64,000 nucleotides of DNA, from positions 62,001 through 126,000 of the forward strand of contig NZ_JAKXMK010000031.1 of assembly GCF_022524485.1 (NCBI RefSeq), in the 5' to 3' direction. The first letter of the stretch is position 1, and each line of letters opens with the position of its first letter. This DNA comes from Pseudonocardia alaniniphila. GTDB lineage: Bacteria; Actinomycetota; Actinomycetes; Mycobacteriales; Pseudonocardiaceae. Below the pieces are notes generated by a model, which was not told where the DNA came from, ran no database searches, and saw only the letters and a program-made list of their open reading frames with translations. The translations under genes and the position numbers were made by a program. Positions 52,471 to 61,572 of this stretch are shown one piece after another.

Positions 52471-52720
52471 GTGCTGCTCGACGAGGTGACGACCGCCCTG
52501 GCCGACGCCGACCAGCCGCGTGGCGATGCACGATCATCTGCCGTTAGACCAGCCCGGGAGCTTTTACACGTCCGCCAGCGGCGGCCCGGGGCACGGGCTG
52601 CCGGCCGCGGTTGCGCCCGCCCTCGCTCGACCGGAGCGACCGGTGATCGCACCTTCCGGCGACGGATCCAGCATGTATGCGATCCACAGCCTGCGGTCAG
52701 CTGTGGAGGGTGCTGGGTTG
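52456..52720 (+). pseudogene. Fragment of a thiamine-diphosphate enzyme (benzoylformate decarboxylase-like)
   Basis: AMHDHLPLDQPGSFYTSASG, then GPGHGLPAAVAPALARPERP and VIAPSGDGSSMYAIHSL form the ThDP-binding core of benzoylformate decarboxylase-type enzymes (GDGS is the metal-ThDP motif start). Only about 65 codons in one frame remain; a preceding piece (VRADPVLLDEVTTALADAD) is in another frame. The fragment runs into the 3' end of the MFS gene. Confidence 0.65.
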
Positions 52721-54025
52721 CGCGGTCCCGAGGCGGCCGCCGAACGCGATGCCCTTGGCCTCCTTGCCGATCAGCGTGAACACGGCCACCGCGATGAGCA
52801 CCGGGACGATCGTGATGACCAGTGCGTAGGGGTAGCCGTGGGTGGCGGCGAGGCTCTGCTGGATGGGGAGGTTGAACGCGGCCAGGCAGTTGCCGAGTTG
52901 GTAGGTGACGCCGGGGTAGAACCCGCGGATAGTGTCGGGGGACATCTCGGTCAGGTGCGCCGGGATCACGCCCCACGCGCCCTGGACGATCACCTGCATG
53001 AGGAACGAGCCCAAGGCCAGTAGTCCTGCGGTGTGGGAGAGGGCGAACAGCGGCACGATCGGCAGTCCGATCACGGCGCAGAAGGCGATCGTGTAGCGGC
53101 GCCCGCACCGCTCGGAGAGGCTGCCGAACACGAGCCCACCGATCGCCGCGCCGATGTTGTAGAGCACGACGATCCAGGTGGCTGTGGCCGCCCGCAGGCC
53201 CGCTCCGCCGTCGTGGGTGGCTTGCAGAAACGTCGGATAGATGTCCTGGGTGCCGTGGCTCATCCAGTTGAACGCGGTCATCAGCAGGATCAGGTAACCG
53301 AACCGGCGCACGACGGCCGGGTTGAGCAGCACGTCGCGGATCGAGGAGTTGGTGGCCCGCATCCGCCGGCGGGTGTCGCTCCATACCTCGGACTCCCGTA
53401 CCCGGGCCCGGATCAGGAGGCTGATCAGCGCCGGGAGGATGCTCAGCGCGAACAGCCAGCGCCAGGACAACCCGAGCGTGGTGATCACCACCAGGGATGC
53501 GACCGACGCCAGCAGGTACCCCAGCGAGTAGCCCTGCTGGAGGAGTCCGGAGAAGAAGCCGCGACGGCGTGCCGGGATCTTCTCCATGGCCAGTGCGGCG
53601 CCCAGGCCCCACTCACCGCCCATGCCGATGCCGTAGAGCAGTCGCAGGACCAGCAGCACGGTGAAGTTCGGCGCGAACGCGCTGAGGAACCCGACCGCCG
53701 AGTAGAAACAGACGTCGACGAGCAGCGGGATCCGCCGGCCGCTGCGGTCGGCCCACAGCCCGAAGAAGATCGCCCCGACCGGGCGCATGAGCAGGGTGGC
53801 GGTCGTGATGAACGCCATCTGCGTCAGCGAGATACCGAAATCCTTGGCGATATCGGCATAAACGATTACGACGATGAAGTAATCGAACGCGTCCATCGTC
53901 CATCCGAGCAGTGCTGCGATGAAGGAACTGCGCTGGTCCGATGTGAGCGGAATGTGGGGAGAAGCGTTCAATGTCGATTCCCGTCTGTCATCGTCACCAC
54001 GCTGACACGTCGATGTAGACGCCAA
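52697..54025 (-). CDS. MFS transporter, sialate/lactate-type
   Basis: 442 residues, twelve hydrophobic segments. AALLGWTMDAFDYFIVVIVY, GAIFFGLWADRSGRRIPLLV, GIGMGGEWGLGAALAMEKIP and RARVRESEVW are marks of the JEN/NanT-like acid transporters. The start is uncertain: TTG at 54025 or TTG at 53971, with no strong ribosome site at either. It faces away from the fucose-type operon and shares with it a 319-base upstream region. Confidence 0.83.
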   Translation of the reverse strand: MASTSTCQRGDDDRRESTLNASPHIPLTSDQRSSFIAALLGWTMDAFDYFIVVIVYADIAKDFGISLTQMAFITTATLLMRPVGAIFFGLWADRSGRRIPLLVDVCFYSAVGFLSAFAPNFTVLLVLRLLYGIGMGGEWGLGAALAMEKIPARRRGFFSGLLQQGYSLGYLLASVASLVVITTLGLSWRWLFALSILPALISLLIRARVRESEVWSDTRRRMRATNSSIRDVLLNPAVVRRFGYLILLMTAFNWMSHGTQDIYPTFLQATHDGGAGLRAATATWIVVLYNIGAAIGGLVFGSLSERCGRRYTIAFCAVIGLPIVPLFALSHTAGLLALGSFLMQVIVQGAWGVIPAHLTEMSPDTIRGFYPGVTYQLGNCLAAFNLPIQQSLAATHGYPYALVITIVPVLIAVAVFTLIGKEAKGIAFGGRLGTAQPSTLHS

Positions 54026-54344
54026 CGAGACGATCTGTAGATATAACAGGAATTACCTGCGGCGCCCACGCGGGCTGCATCACCGAGTTCGAAGTCCCTC
54101 GAGATACCTCCGACCGCTCGCTTAGCCACGACGGCCGGGGCCGCCAGGTTCTGGAGACGGGTGGGTGGCGCGGGCGCTACCCGAGGCTCACCTGGTCAGG
54201 CGCCGGGCAGGGTTGGAGGATGGCTGTGCGCGGACCTCGGCTCCGGCGTCTCTGCGCATGCTGCCAGATTGAGACCTTGCGTCTGTTGACGCTGCAGACA
54301 TCGGATCTCTACCGTGGGCGCGCACTCGGAAGAAAGGGCTTCGC
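54026..54344. other. Divergent promoter region of the MFS gene and fucose-type operon
   Basis: No gene. GTCTG (54281-54285) and CAGAC (54295-54299) flank TTGACG, a possible -35 element, 46 bases before the GTG of the operon; the arms could be an operator. On the other side GACGATCTGTAGATATAAC precedes the MFS gene and offers an AT-rich -10. Confidence 0.4.
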
Positions 54345-55631
54345 GTGAGCCGTATCACCGCTCTGAAGACCGCGGACGTGCGGTTCCCGACCTCGCTCAT
54401 GTTGGACGGGTCGGACGCGATGAACCCCGACCCGGACTACTCCGCCGCCTACGTGGAGATCCATACCGACGCCGCCGACGGCCTCGTCGGGCACGGGTTC
54501 GTCTTCACCATCGGCCGGGGCAATGACGTGCAGGTCGCCGCGATCGAGGCGCTGGCGAGCCACCTCGTCGGCCGCGACGTCGACGCGCTGCTCTCCGACA
54601 TGGGCGGTACCTGGCAGGAGCTGGTGCACGACTCGCAGCTGCGCTGGCTGGGCCCGGAGAAGGGCGTCATGCACATGGCGATCGGCGCGGTCGTCAACGC
54701 CCTGTGGGACCTGCTCGCGAAGCGCGAGGGCAAGCCGTTGTGGCAGGTGCTCGCGGCGATGACCCCGGAGCAGCTGGTCGATCTGGTCGACTTCCGCTAC
54801 CTCACCGACGCGCTCACCCCGGATGAGGCGCTGCAGATACTGCGCGCCGCCGAGCCGGGGCGCGCCGATCGCGAGGCGCGACTGCTTCGCGACGGCTACC
54901 CCGCCTACACCACGACGCCGGGCTGGCTCGGCTACGACGACGAGAAGCTCGCCCGGCTGTGCCACGAGGCCGTCGAGGAGGGGTTCTCGCAGATCAAGTT
55001 GAAGGTGGGCGGCGACCTCGCCGACGACGTACGGCGCCTCGGCATCGCCCGCGCCGCCGTGGGGCCGGACATCCGGATCGCGGTGGACGCCAACCAGCGC
55101 TGGGACGTCGACGCCGCTGTCGCGTGGATCAAGGAGCTGGCCAGCTTCGACCTCGCCTGGGTCGAGGAGCCCACGAGCCCGGACGACGTGCTGGGACACG
55201 CGGCGATCGCCAGCGGCATCGCACCGATTCCGGTCGCCACCGGTGAGCACATGGCGAACCGCGTGATGTTCAAGCAGTTCCTCCAGATCGATGCGCTACA
55301 GGTGCTGCAGCTCGACGCCACCCGCGTGGCAGGCATCAACGAGAACGTGGCGATCCTGCTGCTCGCGGCCAAGTTCGGGGTACCGGTGTGCCCGCACGCC
55401 GGCGGGGTGGGCCTCTGCGAGGCGGTGCAGCACCTCGCGATGTTCGACTTCGTCGCCGTGTCCGGAAGCCTCGACGACCGGATGATCGAGTTCGTCGATC
55501 ACCTGCACGAGCACTTCGTCACCCCGGTCGACGTGCGGGACGGCCGGTACCACGCGCCGACGGCCCCAGGGGCGGGCACCGAGATGCGCAGTGGCTCACT
55601 CGCGGCGCACTCCGTCGAGACCCGTGGCTGA
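54345..55631 (+). CDS. L-fuconate dehydratase (enolase superfamily)
   Basis: 428 residues. ADVRFPTSLMLDGSDAMNPD at the start, FTIGRGNDVQVAAIEAL, GPEKGVMHMAIGAVVNALWD, Lys pair in FSQIKLKVGG, metal ligands Asp in IAVDANQRWD, Glu in WVEEPTSPDD and Glu in ATGEHMANR, and the catalytic His in VCPHAGGVG. This N-terminal signature marks the fuconate dehydratase branch, which turns L-fuconate into 2-keto-3-deoxy-L-fuconate. GTG at 54345. First gene of the 54345-60544 operon. Confidence 0.88.
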   Translation: MSRITALKTADVRFPTSLMLDGSDAMNPDPDYSAAYVEIHTDAADGLVGHGFVFTIGRGNDVQVAAIEALASHLVGRDVDALLSDMGGTWQELVHDSQLRWLGPEKGVMHMAIGAVVNALWDLLAKREGKPLWQVLAAMTPEQLVDLVDFRYLTDALTPDEALQILRAAEPGRADREARLLRDGYPAYTTTPGWLGYDDEKLARLCHEAVEEGFSQIKLKVGGDLADDVRRLGIARAAVGPDIRIAVDANQRWDVDAAVAWIKELASFDLAWVEEPTSPDDVLGHAAIASGIAPIPVATGEHMANRVMFKQFLQIDALQVLQLDATRVAGINENVAILLLAAKFGVPVCPHAGGVGLCEAVQHLAMFDFVAVSGSLDDRMIEFVDHLHEHFVTPVDVRDGRYHAPTAPGAGTEMRSGSLAAHSVETRG

Positions 55632-56565
55632 CGTGGGCGCCGGCGTCGAGTCGACGGCGGCTGAAACATCCGATGAGTTCGACCGACCGATCAAAGTGGT
55701 CGACGCGCACCTGCACCTGTGGGATCTGCAGCGCAGCGCCTACGACTGGATCACGCCCGAGCTGGGCCCGCTGCACACGACCGTCACCGCCGAGCGGGCG
55801 CAGGCCGAACTGCGCGGAGCCGGAGTCGACCGGGCCGTCCTCGTGCAGGCGGAGGACTCGGAGGCAGACACCGAGTTCATGCTGGAGGTTGCCGCCGCGC
55901 ACAGTTGGGTGGCGGGTGTGGTCGGGTGGCTGAGGCTCGACGATCCCGCTGCAGCCGAGAGGCAGCTCGACCGCTGGATGGCCGACCCCGCGTTCGTCGG
56001 CGTCCGCCATCTCGTGCACGACGACCCGCGCGACGACTTCCTCGCACTCCCCAGCGTGCGCGCCTCGCTGAGTCTCCTTGCCGACCGCGGCCTGCCGTTC
56101 GACGTGCCCGACGCCTGGCCGCGGCACCTCGCCGCCACCGCCGAGCTCGCCGCGGCGCTGCCCGCGCTGACGGTCGTGCTCGACCACCTGGGCAAGCCTC
56201 CGCACGGGCGGCCCGAGTTCGCCGAGTGGCGTTCGGTGCTCGCGGAGGTCGCCGCTCGTCCGAACACCGTCGCGAAGGTCTCCGGGCTGCAGGTCCGCGG
56301 TATGCCGTTCACGGCCGACGTACTGCGCCCGGCCTGGGACGCGGCGCTCGAGCTGTTCGGGCCGCACCGGCTGATCTGGGGGAGCGACTGGCCGATGACG
56401 CTCCTCACCGCCGGGTACGCGGGCACCTGGGAGATCCTGTCCGCGCTGGTCGGCGAGCTGACCCCGGACGAGCAGCAGGCGGTCCTCGCGGGGACGGCGT
56501 GCCGCGTCTACCGTCTCGGGTCCGTGTTGACCAAGCAGCTGACCACACCGGAGGCACCGTGCTGA
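55624..56565 (+). CDS. Amidohydrolase family protein, probable L-fuconolactonase
   Basis: 313 residues, amidohydrolase-2 fold: VVDAHLHLWDL with metal His pair, LDHLGKPP, KVSGLQ, and LIWGSDWPMT with the catalytic Asp. This is the lactonase family that opens L-fucono-1,5-lactone (also 2-pyrone-4,6-dicarboxylate relatives). The GTG overlaps the dehydratase stop by 8 bases. Between a dehydratase and FucU, the fuconolactone role is most likely. Confidence 0.83.
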   Translation: MADVGAGVESTAAETSDEFDRPIKVVDAHLHLWDLQRSAYDWITPELGPLHTTVTAERAQAELRGAGVDRAVLVQAEDSEADTEFMLEVAAAHSWVAGVVGWLRLDDPAAAERQLDRWMADPAFVGVRHLVHDDPRDDFLALPSVRASLSLLADRGLPFDVPDAWPRHLAATAELAAALPALTVVLDHLGKPPHGRPEFAEWRSVLAEVAARPNTVAKVSGLQVRGMPFTADVLRPAWDAALELFGPHRLIWGSDWPMTLLTAGYAGTWEILSALVGELTPDEQQAVLAGTACRVYRLGSVLTKQLTTPEAPC

Positions 56566-56963
56566 CCGGAATCCACCCGCTCCTGACGGGGCCGCTGCTC
56601 GCCCACCTCGACGCCATGGGCCACTCCGACGCCGTCGTGCTGGCCGACGCGCACTTCCCGGCGGAGCGGCTCGCCAGCAGGTTGCTGCTGTTCCCGGGGA
56701 TCGCGACGCCGGATCTGCTCGCGGCCGTGCGCACGGTCGTCCCGCTCGACGACGCTCCCGCCGTCGACCTGATGGCGACGCCCGACGGCTCGCGGCTCCC
56801 CGTGCAGGACGAGCTGGCCGAGGCCGCGGGCACGGGCGAGATCCGCTTCCTCGGCCGGCAGGAGTTCTATGACGTCGGCGCGACGGCGTTCCTGGTGGTG
56901 CGCACCGGGGAGACGCGCGTCTACGGGAACGTGATCCTGCGCAAGGGGGTGGTGCCGTCGTGA
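56559..56963 (+). CDS. fucU: RbsD/FucU family mutarotase, probable L-fucose mutarotase
   Basis: 134 residues. LTGIHPLLTGPLLAHLDAMG holds the catalytic-type His, followed by HSDAVVLADAHFPAERLASR and the C-terminal FYDVGATAFLVVRTGETRVY with YGNVILRKGV, the RbsD/FucU signature. The GTG at 56559 has GGAGG six bases before and overlaps the preceding stop. It interconverts the anomers of an imported 6-deoxy-hexose before oxidation. Confidence 0.9.
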   Translation: MLTGIHPLLTGPLLAHLDAMGHSDAVVLADAHFPAERLASRLLLFPGIATPDLLAAVRTVVPLDDAPAVDLMATPDGSRLPVQDELAEAAGTGEIRFLGRQEFYDVGATAFLVVRTGETRVYGNVILRKGVVPS

Positions 56964-58510
56964 GCGAGCCGTTGCTGCTGGAGGCGCGGGGAGTCGGCAA
57001 GAGCTTCCCGGGCGTTCGAGCGCTGCAGGACATGCACATCGACCTGCGTCGCGGCGAGGTGCTCGCGCTCGTCGGGGAGAACGGCGCCGGCAAGTCGACG
57101 CTGATGAAACTGCTGTCGGGCATCTACACTCCAGACGAGGGCGAGTTCTTCCTCGACGGCCGCCCGCTTCAGGTCTCGGGCCCGAAGCACGCTCTGGAGC
57201 AGGGCATCAGCATCATTCACCAGGAATTCAACCTGATGCCCGACCTCACGGTCGCGCAGAACATCTTCATCGGCCGCGAGCCCCGCAGCGCGGGGTTCTT
57301 CCTCGGCGAGCGCACGCTGAACGCGCGGGCCAAGGAGCTCATCGACCGGCTGCACCTTCCGCTCGATCCGCGTCAGGTCGTGGGAAGCCTCACCGTGGCC
57401 AGGCAGCAGATGGTGGAGATCGCCAAGGCGCTGTCGTACGAGGCCAAGGTCCTGATCATGGACGAGCCCACGGCGGCGCTCAACGACGCCGAGGTGCAGG
57501 TTCTGCACGACCTGATCCGCCGGTTCCGGGGGCCCGAGACCGGCGTCATCTACATCTCGCACCGGATGGACGAGCTCAAGGCCATCTCCGATCGCATCAC
57601 CGTCATCCGCGACGGCCGCTACGTCGACACACTCGACACCGCGACCACGTCGATGCCCGAGGTGATCGCGCGAATGGTCGGGCGCGAGATCACGAGCGAT
57701 GCCGAGCCGGAAGGCGTGCGCACCGACCGCGAGACGGTTCTTTCGGTGCGAGGGCTTTCGACGAAAGCGCTGCTGAAGGACGTGTCGTTCGAGCTGCAGG
57801 AAGGCGAGATCCTCGGTTTCGCCGGCCTCATGGGCGCCGGACGCACCGAAGTGGCCCGCGCACTCGTCGGGGCCGATCCCGTCGAGTCAGGCACGATCAC
57901 GCTTCGCGGAGAGCCCATCCGCATCACGAATCCGGCGGAGGCGGCCAAGCACCGCATCGGCTACCTGTCCGAGGACCGCAAGCACCTCGGCCTGTTGCTG
58001 GACCAGGACGTCAACGCCAATGTCGTACTGAGCTCGATCCGCGACCTGTTCCAGTCCTTCGGGTTCGTGCGTTCCAAGGCGATGCGAGCGAAGACGAACG
58101 AGCTCGTGGCAAGCCTGCGGATCAAGACGCCGTCGATCGACCAGACCGTGAAGAACCTCTCCGGTGGCAACCAGCAGAAGGTGGTCATCGCCAAGTGGCT
58201 CGTCAAGGACTGCGACGTCCTGATCTTCGACGAGCCGACGCGCGGCATCGACGTCGGCGCCAAGGAGGAGATCTACCGCCTCCTCAACGAGCTTGCGGCC
58301 CAGGGCAAGTCGATCATCATGATCTCGTCGGAGCTCCCGGAGGTGCTGCGCATGTCGCACCGCATCGTCGTGATGAGCGAGGGACGGATCACCGGACGGC
58401 TCAGCGCCGAGGAAGCCACACAGGAGAGCGTCATGCACTTCGCGACGCTGCGCCCCGACTCGTCGGACGGCCCAGCAGAGGACTCCGCGACGAAGGCAGG
58501 AGCGAGATGA
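56960..58510 (+). CDS. Sugar ABC transporter ATP-binding protein (RbsA/XylG type)
   Basis: 516 residues with two ABC cassettes. Cassette 1: GENGAGKSTLMKLLSG (Walker A), LTVARQQMVEIAKALS, VLIMDEPTAALND. Cassette 2: FAGLMGAGRTEVARALVG (degenerate Walker A, usual for this family), NLSGGNQQKVVIAKWLV, VLIFDEPTRGIDVGAK. Drives import through the permease that follows. GTG overlaps the fucU stop (GTGA). Confidence 0.95.
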   Translation: MSEPLLLEARGVGKSFPGVRALQDMHIDLRRGEVLALVGENGAGKSTLMKLLSGIYTPDEGEFFLDGRPLQVSGPKHALEQGISIIHQEFNLMPDLTVAQNIFIGREPRSAGFFLGERTLNARAKELIDRLHLPLDPRQVVGSLTVARQQMVEIAKALSYEAKVLIMDEPTAALNDAEVQVLHDLIRRFRGPETGVIYISHRMDELKAISDRITVIRDGRYVDTLDTATTSMPEVIARMVGREITSDAEPEGVRTDRETVLSVRGLSTKALLKDVSFELQEGEILGFAGLMGAGRTEVARALVGADPVESGTITLRGEPIRITNPAEAAKHRIGYLSEDRKHLGLLLDQDVNANVVLSSIRDLFQSFGFVRSKAMRAKTNELVASLRIKTPSIDQTVKNLSGGNQQKVVIAKWLVKDCDVLIFDEPTRGIDVGAKEEIYRLLNELAAQGKSIIMISSELPEVLRMSHRIVVMSEGRITGRLSAEEATQESVMHFATLRPDSSDGPAEDSATKAGAR

Positions 58511-59517
58511 CATCCCCGACCGTCACCAAGCAGGAACGGCCCGAGGCCGCGCCCGCCGTCGTGCGGCGAACCCTGCGCGAGCGGCTGCAGCAGTTCCTGG
58601 CCTTCGCGAGCCTCATCGTCATCTTCGCGTTCTTCTCGATCGTCAGCCCGAACTTCTTCAACTACGGCAACGTCACGAACATCCTGTTCTCCACCGTCGT
58701 GATCGGTCTGCTGGCGCTCGGTACCACGTTCGTCATCATCACCGGGGGCATCGACCTCTCGATCGGCACCGGGATGGCCCTGTGCGCGGTGATCTCGGGC
58801 GTGCTCATCGTCGACGCGGGGCTGCCGCTTCCGCTCGGGGTGCTCGGCGCCATCCTGTTCGGGGGCCTGATCGGGCTGATCAACGGGCTCAACGTGTCGG
58901 TGCTCGGGCTGCCGCCGTTCATCGCGACGCTCGCGATGATGCTCGTGGCGCAGGGTCTCGCCCTCGTGCTGTCCGACAGCACCCCGATCTACTTCGACCA
59001 GACGCCCGGCTACATCGACCTCTCGACCGGCAGCCTCATCCCCGGCGCGAACTTCCCGAACGCCGTGCTCATCCTCGCCGTGGTCGCGGTGCTGGCCGGC
59101 GTGCTGCTCAACAAGACGGTGCTCGGCCGCTACACCTACTCGATCGGCAGCAACGAGGAGGCCACGGCGCTGTCGGGCATCGACGTGCGCCGGTGGAAGA
59201 TCATCATCTACACCCTCGCCGGGCTCTTCACCGGCCTCGCGGGCGTGATGATCTCCGCGCGTCTCGGCTCGGCGCAACCCGCCACCGGCATGGGCTACGA
59301 GCTGCAGGCGATCGCGGCCGTGGTCATCGGCGGTACGTCGCTCGCCGGAGGCAAGGGCTCCATCGTCGGCACGGTCATCGGCGCGCTGATCATCTCCGTG
59401 CTCAACAACGGCCTGCAGATCATGTCCATCCCGCAGGAATGGCAGAACGTGATCCTCGGCTGCGTGATCCTCCTCGCCGTGTACGCCGACATGGCGCGCA
59501 AGCGGGCGTCACTCTGA
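58507..59517 (+). CDS. Sugar ABC transporter permease (RbsC type)
   Basis: 336 residues with 8-10 membrane helices; FVIITGGIDLSIGTGMALCA and IGGTSLAGGKGSIVGTVIGA are the RbsC-family signatures, and YSIGSNEEATALSGIDV is a cytoplasmic coupling region. ATG overlaps the ATPase stop (ATGA). Confidence 0.95.
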   Translation: MTSPTVTKQERPEAAPAVVRRTLRERLQQFLAFASLIVIFAFFSIVSPNFFNYGNVTNILFSTVVIGLLALGTTFVIITGGIDLSIGTGMALCAVISGVLIVDAGLPLPLGVLGAILFGGLIGLINGLNVSVLGLPPFIATLAMMLVAQGLALVLSDSTPIYFDQTPGYIDLSTGSLIPGANFPNAVLILAVVAVLAGVLLNKTVLGRYTYSIGSNEEATALSGIDVRRWKIIIYTLAGLFTGLAGVMISARLGSAQPATGMGYELQAIAAVVIGGTSLAGGKGSIVGTVIGALIISVLNNGLQIMSIPQEWQNVILGCVILLAVYADMARKRASL

Positions 59518-59560
59518 CTCACCGGAACCACCGTAGTTCGACCAAGGGAGTTCGATCGAC

Positions 59561-60544
59561 ATGCCCATGAAGCGGATCGCGGCGGTCCTCGCGGCCGCTG
59601 CCGTGACCCTCACGGCCGCTGCGTGCGGCGGTGGCTCATCCACCGACGCAGCCGGCGGTGGCGGTGGCGGCGGCGAGCAGCCCTACATCGCCATCGTGTC
59701 CAAGGGCTTCCAGCACCAGTTCTGGCAGGCCGTGAAGCAGGGCGCCGAGCAGGAGGCCGCCAAGCAGAACGTGCGGATCACCTTCGAGGGGCCGGCCACC
59801 GAGGCCGACATCGAGGCGCAGGTCACGATGTTGACCAACGCGCTGGGCCGCCAGCCCGATGTCCTCGGGTTCGCGGCGCTGGACTCCCGGGCCGCGGCGC
59901 CGCTGCTGCAGCAGGCCAAGAGCCAGAGCATCCCCGTGGTGGCGTTCGACTCGGGCGTCGACAGCGACATCCCCGTCACCACCGCGGCCACCGACAACAA
60001 GGCCGCGGCCGCCGAGGCGGCCAAGCACATGGCCGAGGCTCTCGGGGGCACCGGCAAGGTCGCCATGGTCGTTCACGACCAGACGAGCCGCTCCGGGATC
60101 GACCGGCGCGACGGCTTCGTGGAGTGGATGCAGGCCAACGCGCCCGGCATCGAGGTGCTCCCGCCGCAGTACGGCGGTGGTGACCAGGCCAAGTCGGCCG
60201 ACATCACCAAGGCCATCCTCGCGGCGAACCCGGACGTCAAGGGCATCTACGGCTCGAACGAGGGGTCGGCGATCGGCGTCGTGCGCGGGGTGCAGGAGAG
60301 TGGCCGCACAGGGCTCACCGTGATCGGCTTCGACTCGGGCCAGGCCCAGATCGACGCGATCCGCGGCGGCACGATGCTCGGCGCGATCACCCAGAACCCG
60401 GTCGGCATGGGCGAGCAACTCGTCGATGCGGCGGTGAAGGCGATGCGCGGCGAGTCCCTGCCGAAGGTGATCGACACCGGCTTCTTCTGGTACGACAAGA
60501 GCAACATCGACAGCACGGACATCAAGGCCGTTCTGTACCAGTAA
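59561..60544 (+). CDS. Sugar-binding lipoprotein of the ABC transporter
   Basis: 327 residues. Signal peptide with lipobox TAAAC followed by a Gly-rich linker, then a ribose-binding-type fold: YIAIVSKGFQHQFWQAVKQG, PVVAFDSGVDSDIPVTTAAT, VAMVVHDQTSRSGIDRRDGF, IYGSNEGSAIGVVRGVQ, VIGFDSGQAQIDAIRGGTML. Last gene of the operon; AAGGGAG lies before the ATG. The hairpin at 60561 follows. Confidence 0.93.
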   Translation: MPMKRIAAVLAAAAVTLTAAACGGGSSTDAAGGGGGGGEQPYIAIVSKGFQHQFWQAVKQGAEQEAAKQNVRITFEGPATEADIEAQVTMLTNALGRQPDVLGFAALDSRAAAPLLQQAKSQSIPVVAFDSGVDSDIPVTTAATDNKAAAAEAAKHMAEALGGTGKVAMVVHDQTSRSGIDRRDGFVEWMQANAPGIEVLPPQYGGGDQAKSADITKAILAANPDVKGIYGSNEGSAIGVVRGVQESGRTGLTVIGFDSGQAQIDAIRGGTMLGAITQNPVGMGEQLVDAAVKAMRGESLPKVIDTGFFWYDKSNIDSTDIKAVLYQ

Positions 60545-60560
60545 GGATCAGTGGTCCGGC

Positions 60561-60598
60561 GGTGGACGACCTGGTAGTTGGTCACCAGGTCGTCCACC
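60561..60598. terminator. Terminator hairpin of the fucose-type operon
   Basis: Perfect 15-bp stem: GGTGGACGACCTGGT (60561-60575) with ACCAGGTCGTCCACC (60584-60598), loop of 8 bases, 16 bases after the binding-protein stop. No T-run. It can serve both strands, since the next gene converges on it. Confidence 0.75.
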
Positions 60599-60634
60599 GA
60601 GGTCGCGCCCTCGCTGCCAGGAGCCGGCCGAGCG

Positions 60635-61222
60635 TCAGCACCGCGCGGAGTCATCGATCTGAACCGGATATCCGGCGCGCAGCACCGCCACCGTCGACGG
60701 TGGCGTGATGACGTCGGCGGATCCATCTTCCGGCCGCGGACGACGCGCGCCGTAGCCTGCGGACGACCACTCGATCAGTTCCTCGCCGATGACCACCATG
60801 GGCGAACCGCCGAGCAGAGCGAACGTCCCGTCAGGAAGATCGCCCCACGGCATCTCGTGGGTACGTCGACGATGGGTGCCGCGCACGATCCGCTCACCAT
60901 GCAGTTGCCGGTTGATCTCCGTCGCCGACGGCATGTCGACACCGAGGCCGATGGCCCACGCACTGCGATAGCAGTTGTAGCTGTCCCGGCGGCATTCTGC
61001 GCACGGCCGATGACCTGCCGCGAAGGCAACCGCTTCGTCATGGAAGAACAAGTGCGTGTAATGACGAGGCTGCCATTGCTCGCGCCGGCGTCCACGGAAC
61101 CGCAGGGCGCAGGTGATCCACAGATCGGTCGCGTGGAATCGAACGATCTCCGTGCCGGCGTGCAGGATGCCGCGGTTTCCGGTCCAGGCGCCCCGAAGGG
61201 GAATCGCCACGATACTGCCCAT
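60635..61222 (-). CDS. Hypothetical protein with Ada-like zinc motif
   Basis: 195 residues from the ATG at 61222. The middle (FFHDEAVAFAAGHRPCAECR) matches the second half of the Ada methylphosphotriester zinc site (eAlaaGyRPCkrCrp), though the first Cys pair of Ada is not evident. The flanks (GAWTGNRGILH, ALLGGSPMVVIGEELIEWSS) look like a barrel-type domain seen in unnamed actinobacterial proteins. A start at 61276 is possible. Function unknown; a nucleic-acid-related role is a guess. Confidence 0.65.
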   Translation of the reverse strand: MGSIVAIPLRGAWTGNRGILHAGTEIVRFHATDLWITCALRFRGRRREQWQPRHYTHLFFHDEAVAFAAGHRPCAECRRDSYNCYRSAWAIGLGVDMPSATEINRQLHGERIVRGTHRRRTHEMPWGDLPDGTFALLGGSPMVVIGEELIEWSSAGYGARRPRPEDGSADVITPPSTVAVLRAGYPVQIDDSARC

Positions 61223-61572
61223 CGGAGTGACGCGATTGCGTGCGGGAGTCGTCGCCCGTCTTCTGCTCGTCGTCACGATCCACTACTCCGAGGGAGGTGG
61301 GGGCCGTCTGCGGCCGAATCACTCAGTGCCCTTGCTGCTGGATCCTCGCAAGGCCGGGGTGTCCGGGACAACGCGAAAGCCGTCTGATCACGAACCTGTC
61401 AGGCGGGCGTTGCGTGGCTTCGTTCGCGTTGAATCGGGCTCGAGCGTCGACGTCCACCGGCATCTGCACACCCTAGGAGGTCGGTCGCGGCGATCACGCC
61501 GTCGCTGGACTGCGCGGGTGGGCAAGCCCTGCGGTGCGCCGGCTGCCACCCCGGGGGTGAGGCCGGCTGTAT

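Noticed and set aside
55519..57123. 534-codon open frame opposite the lactonase and fucU genes
   Set aside because: Spans several real genes and has no recognisable domain.
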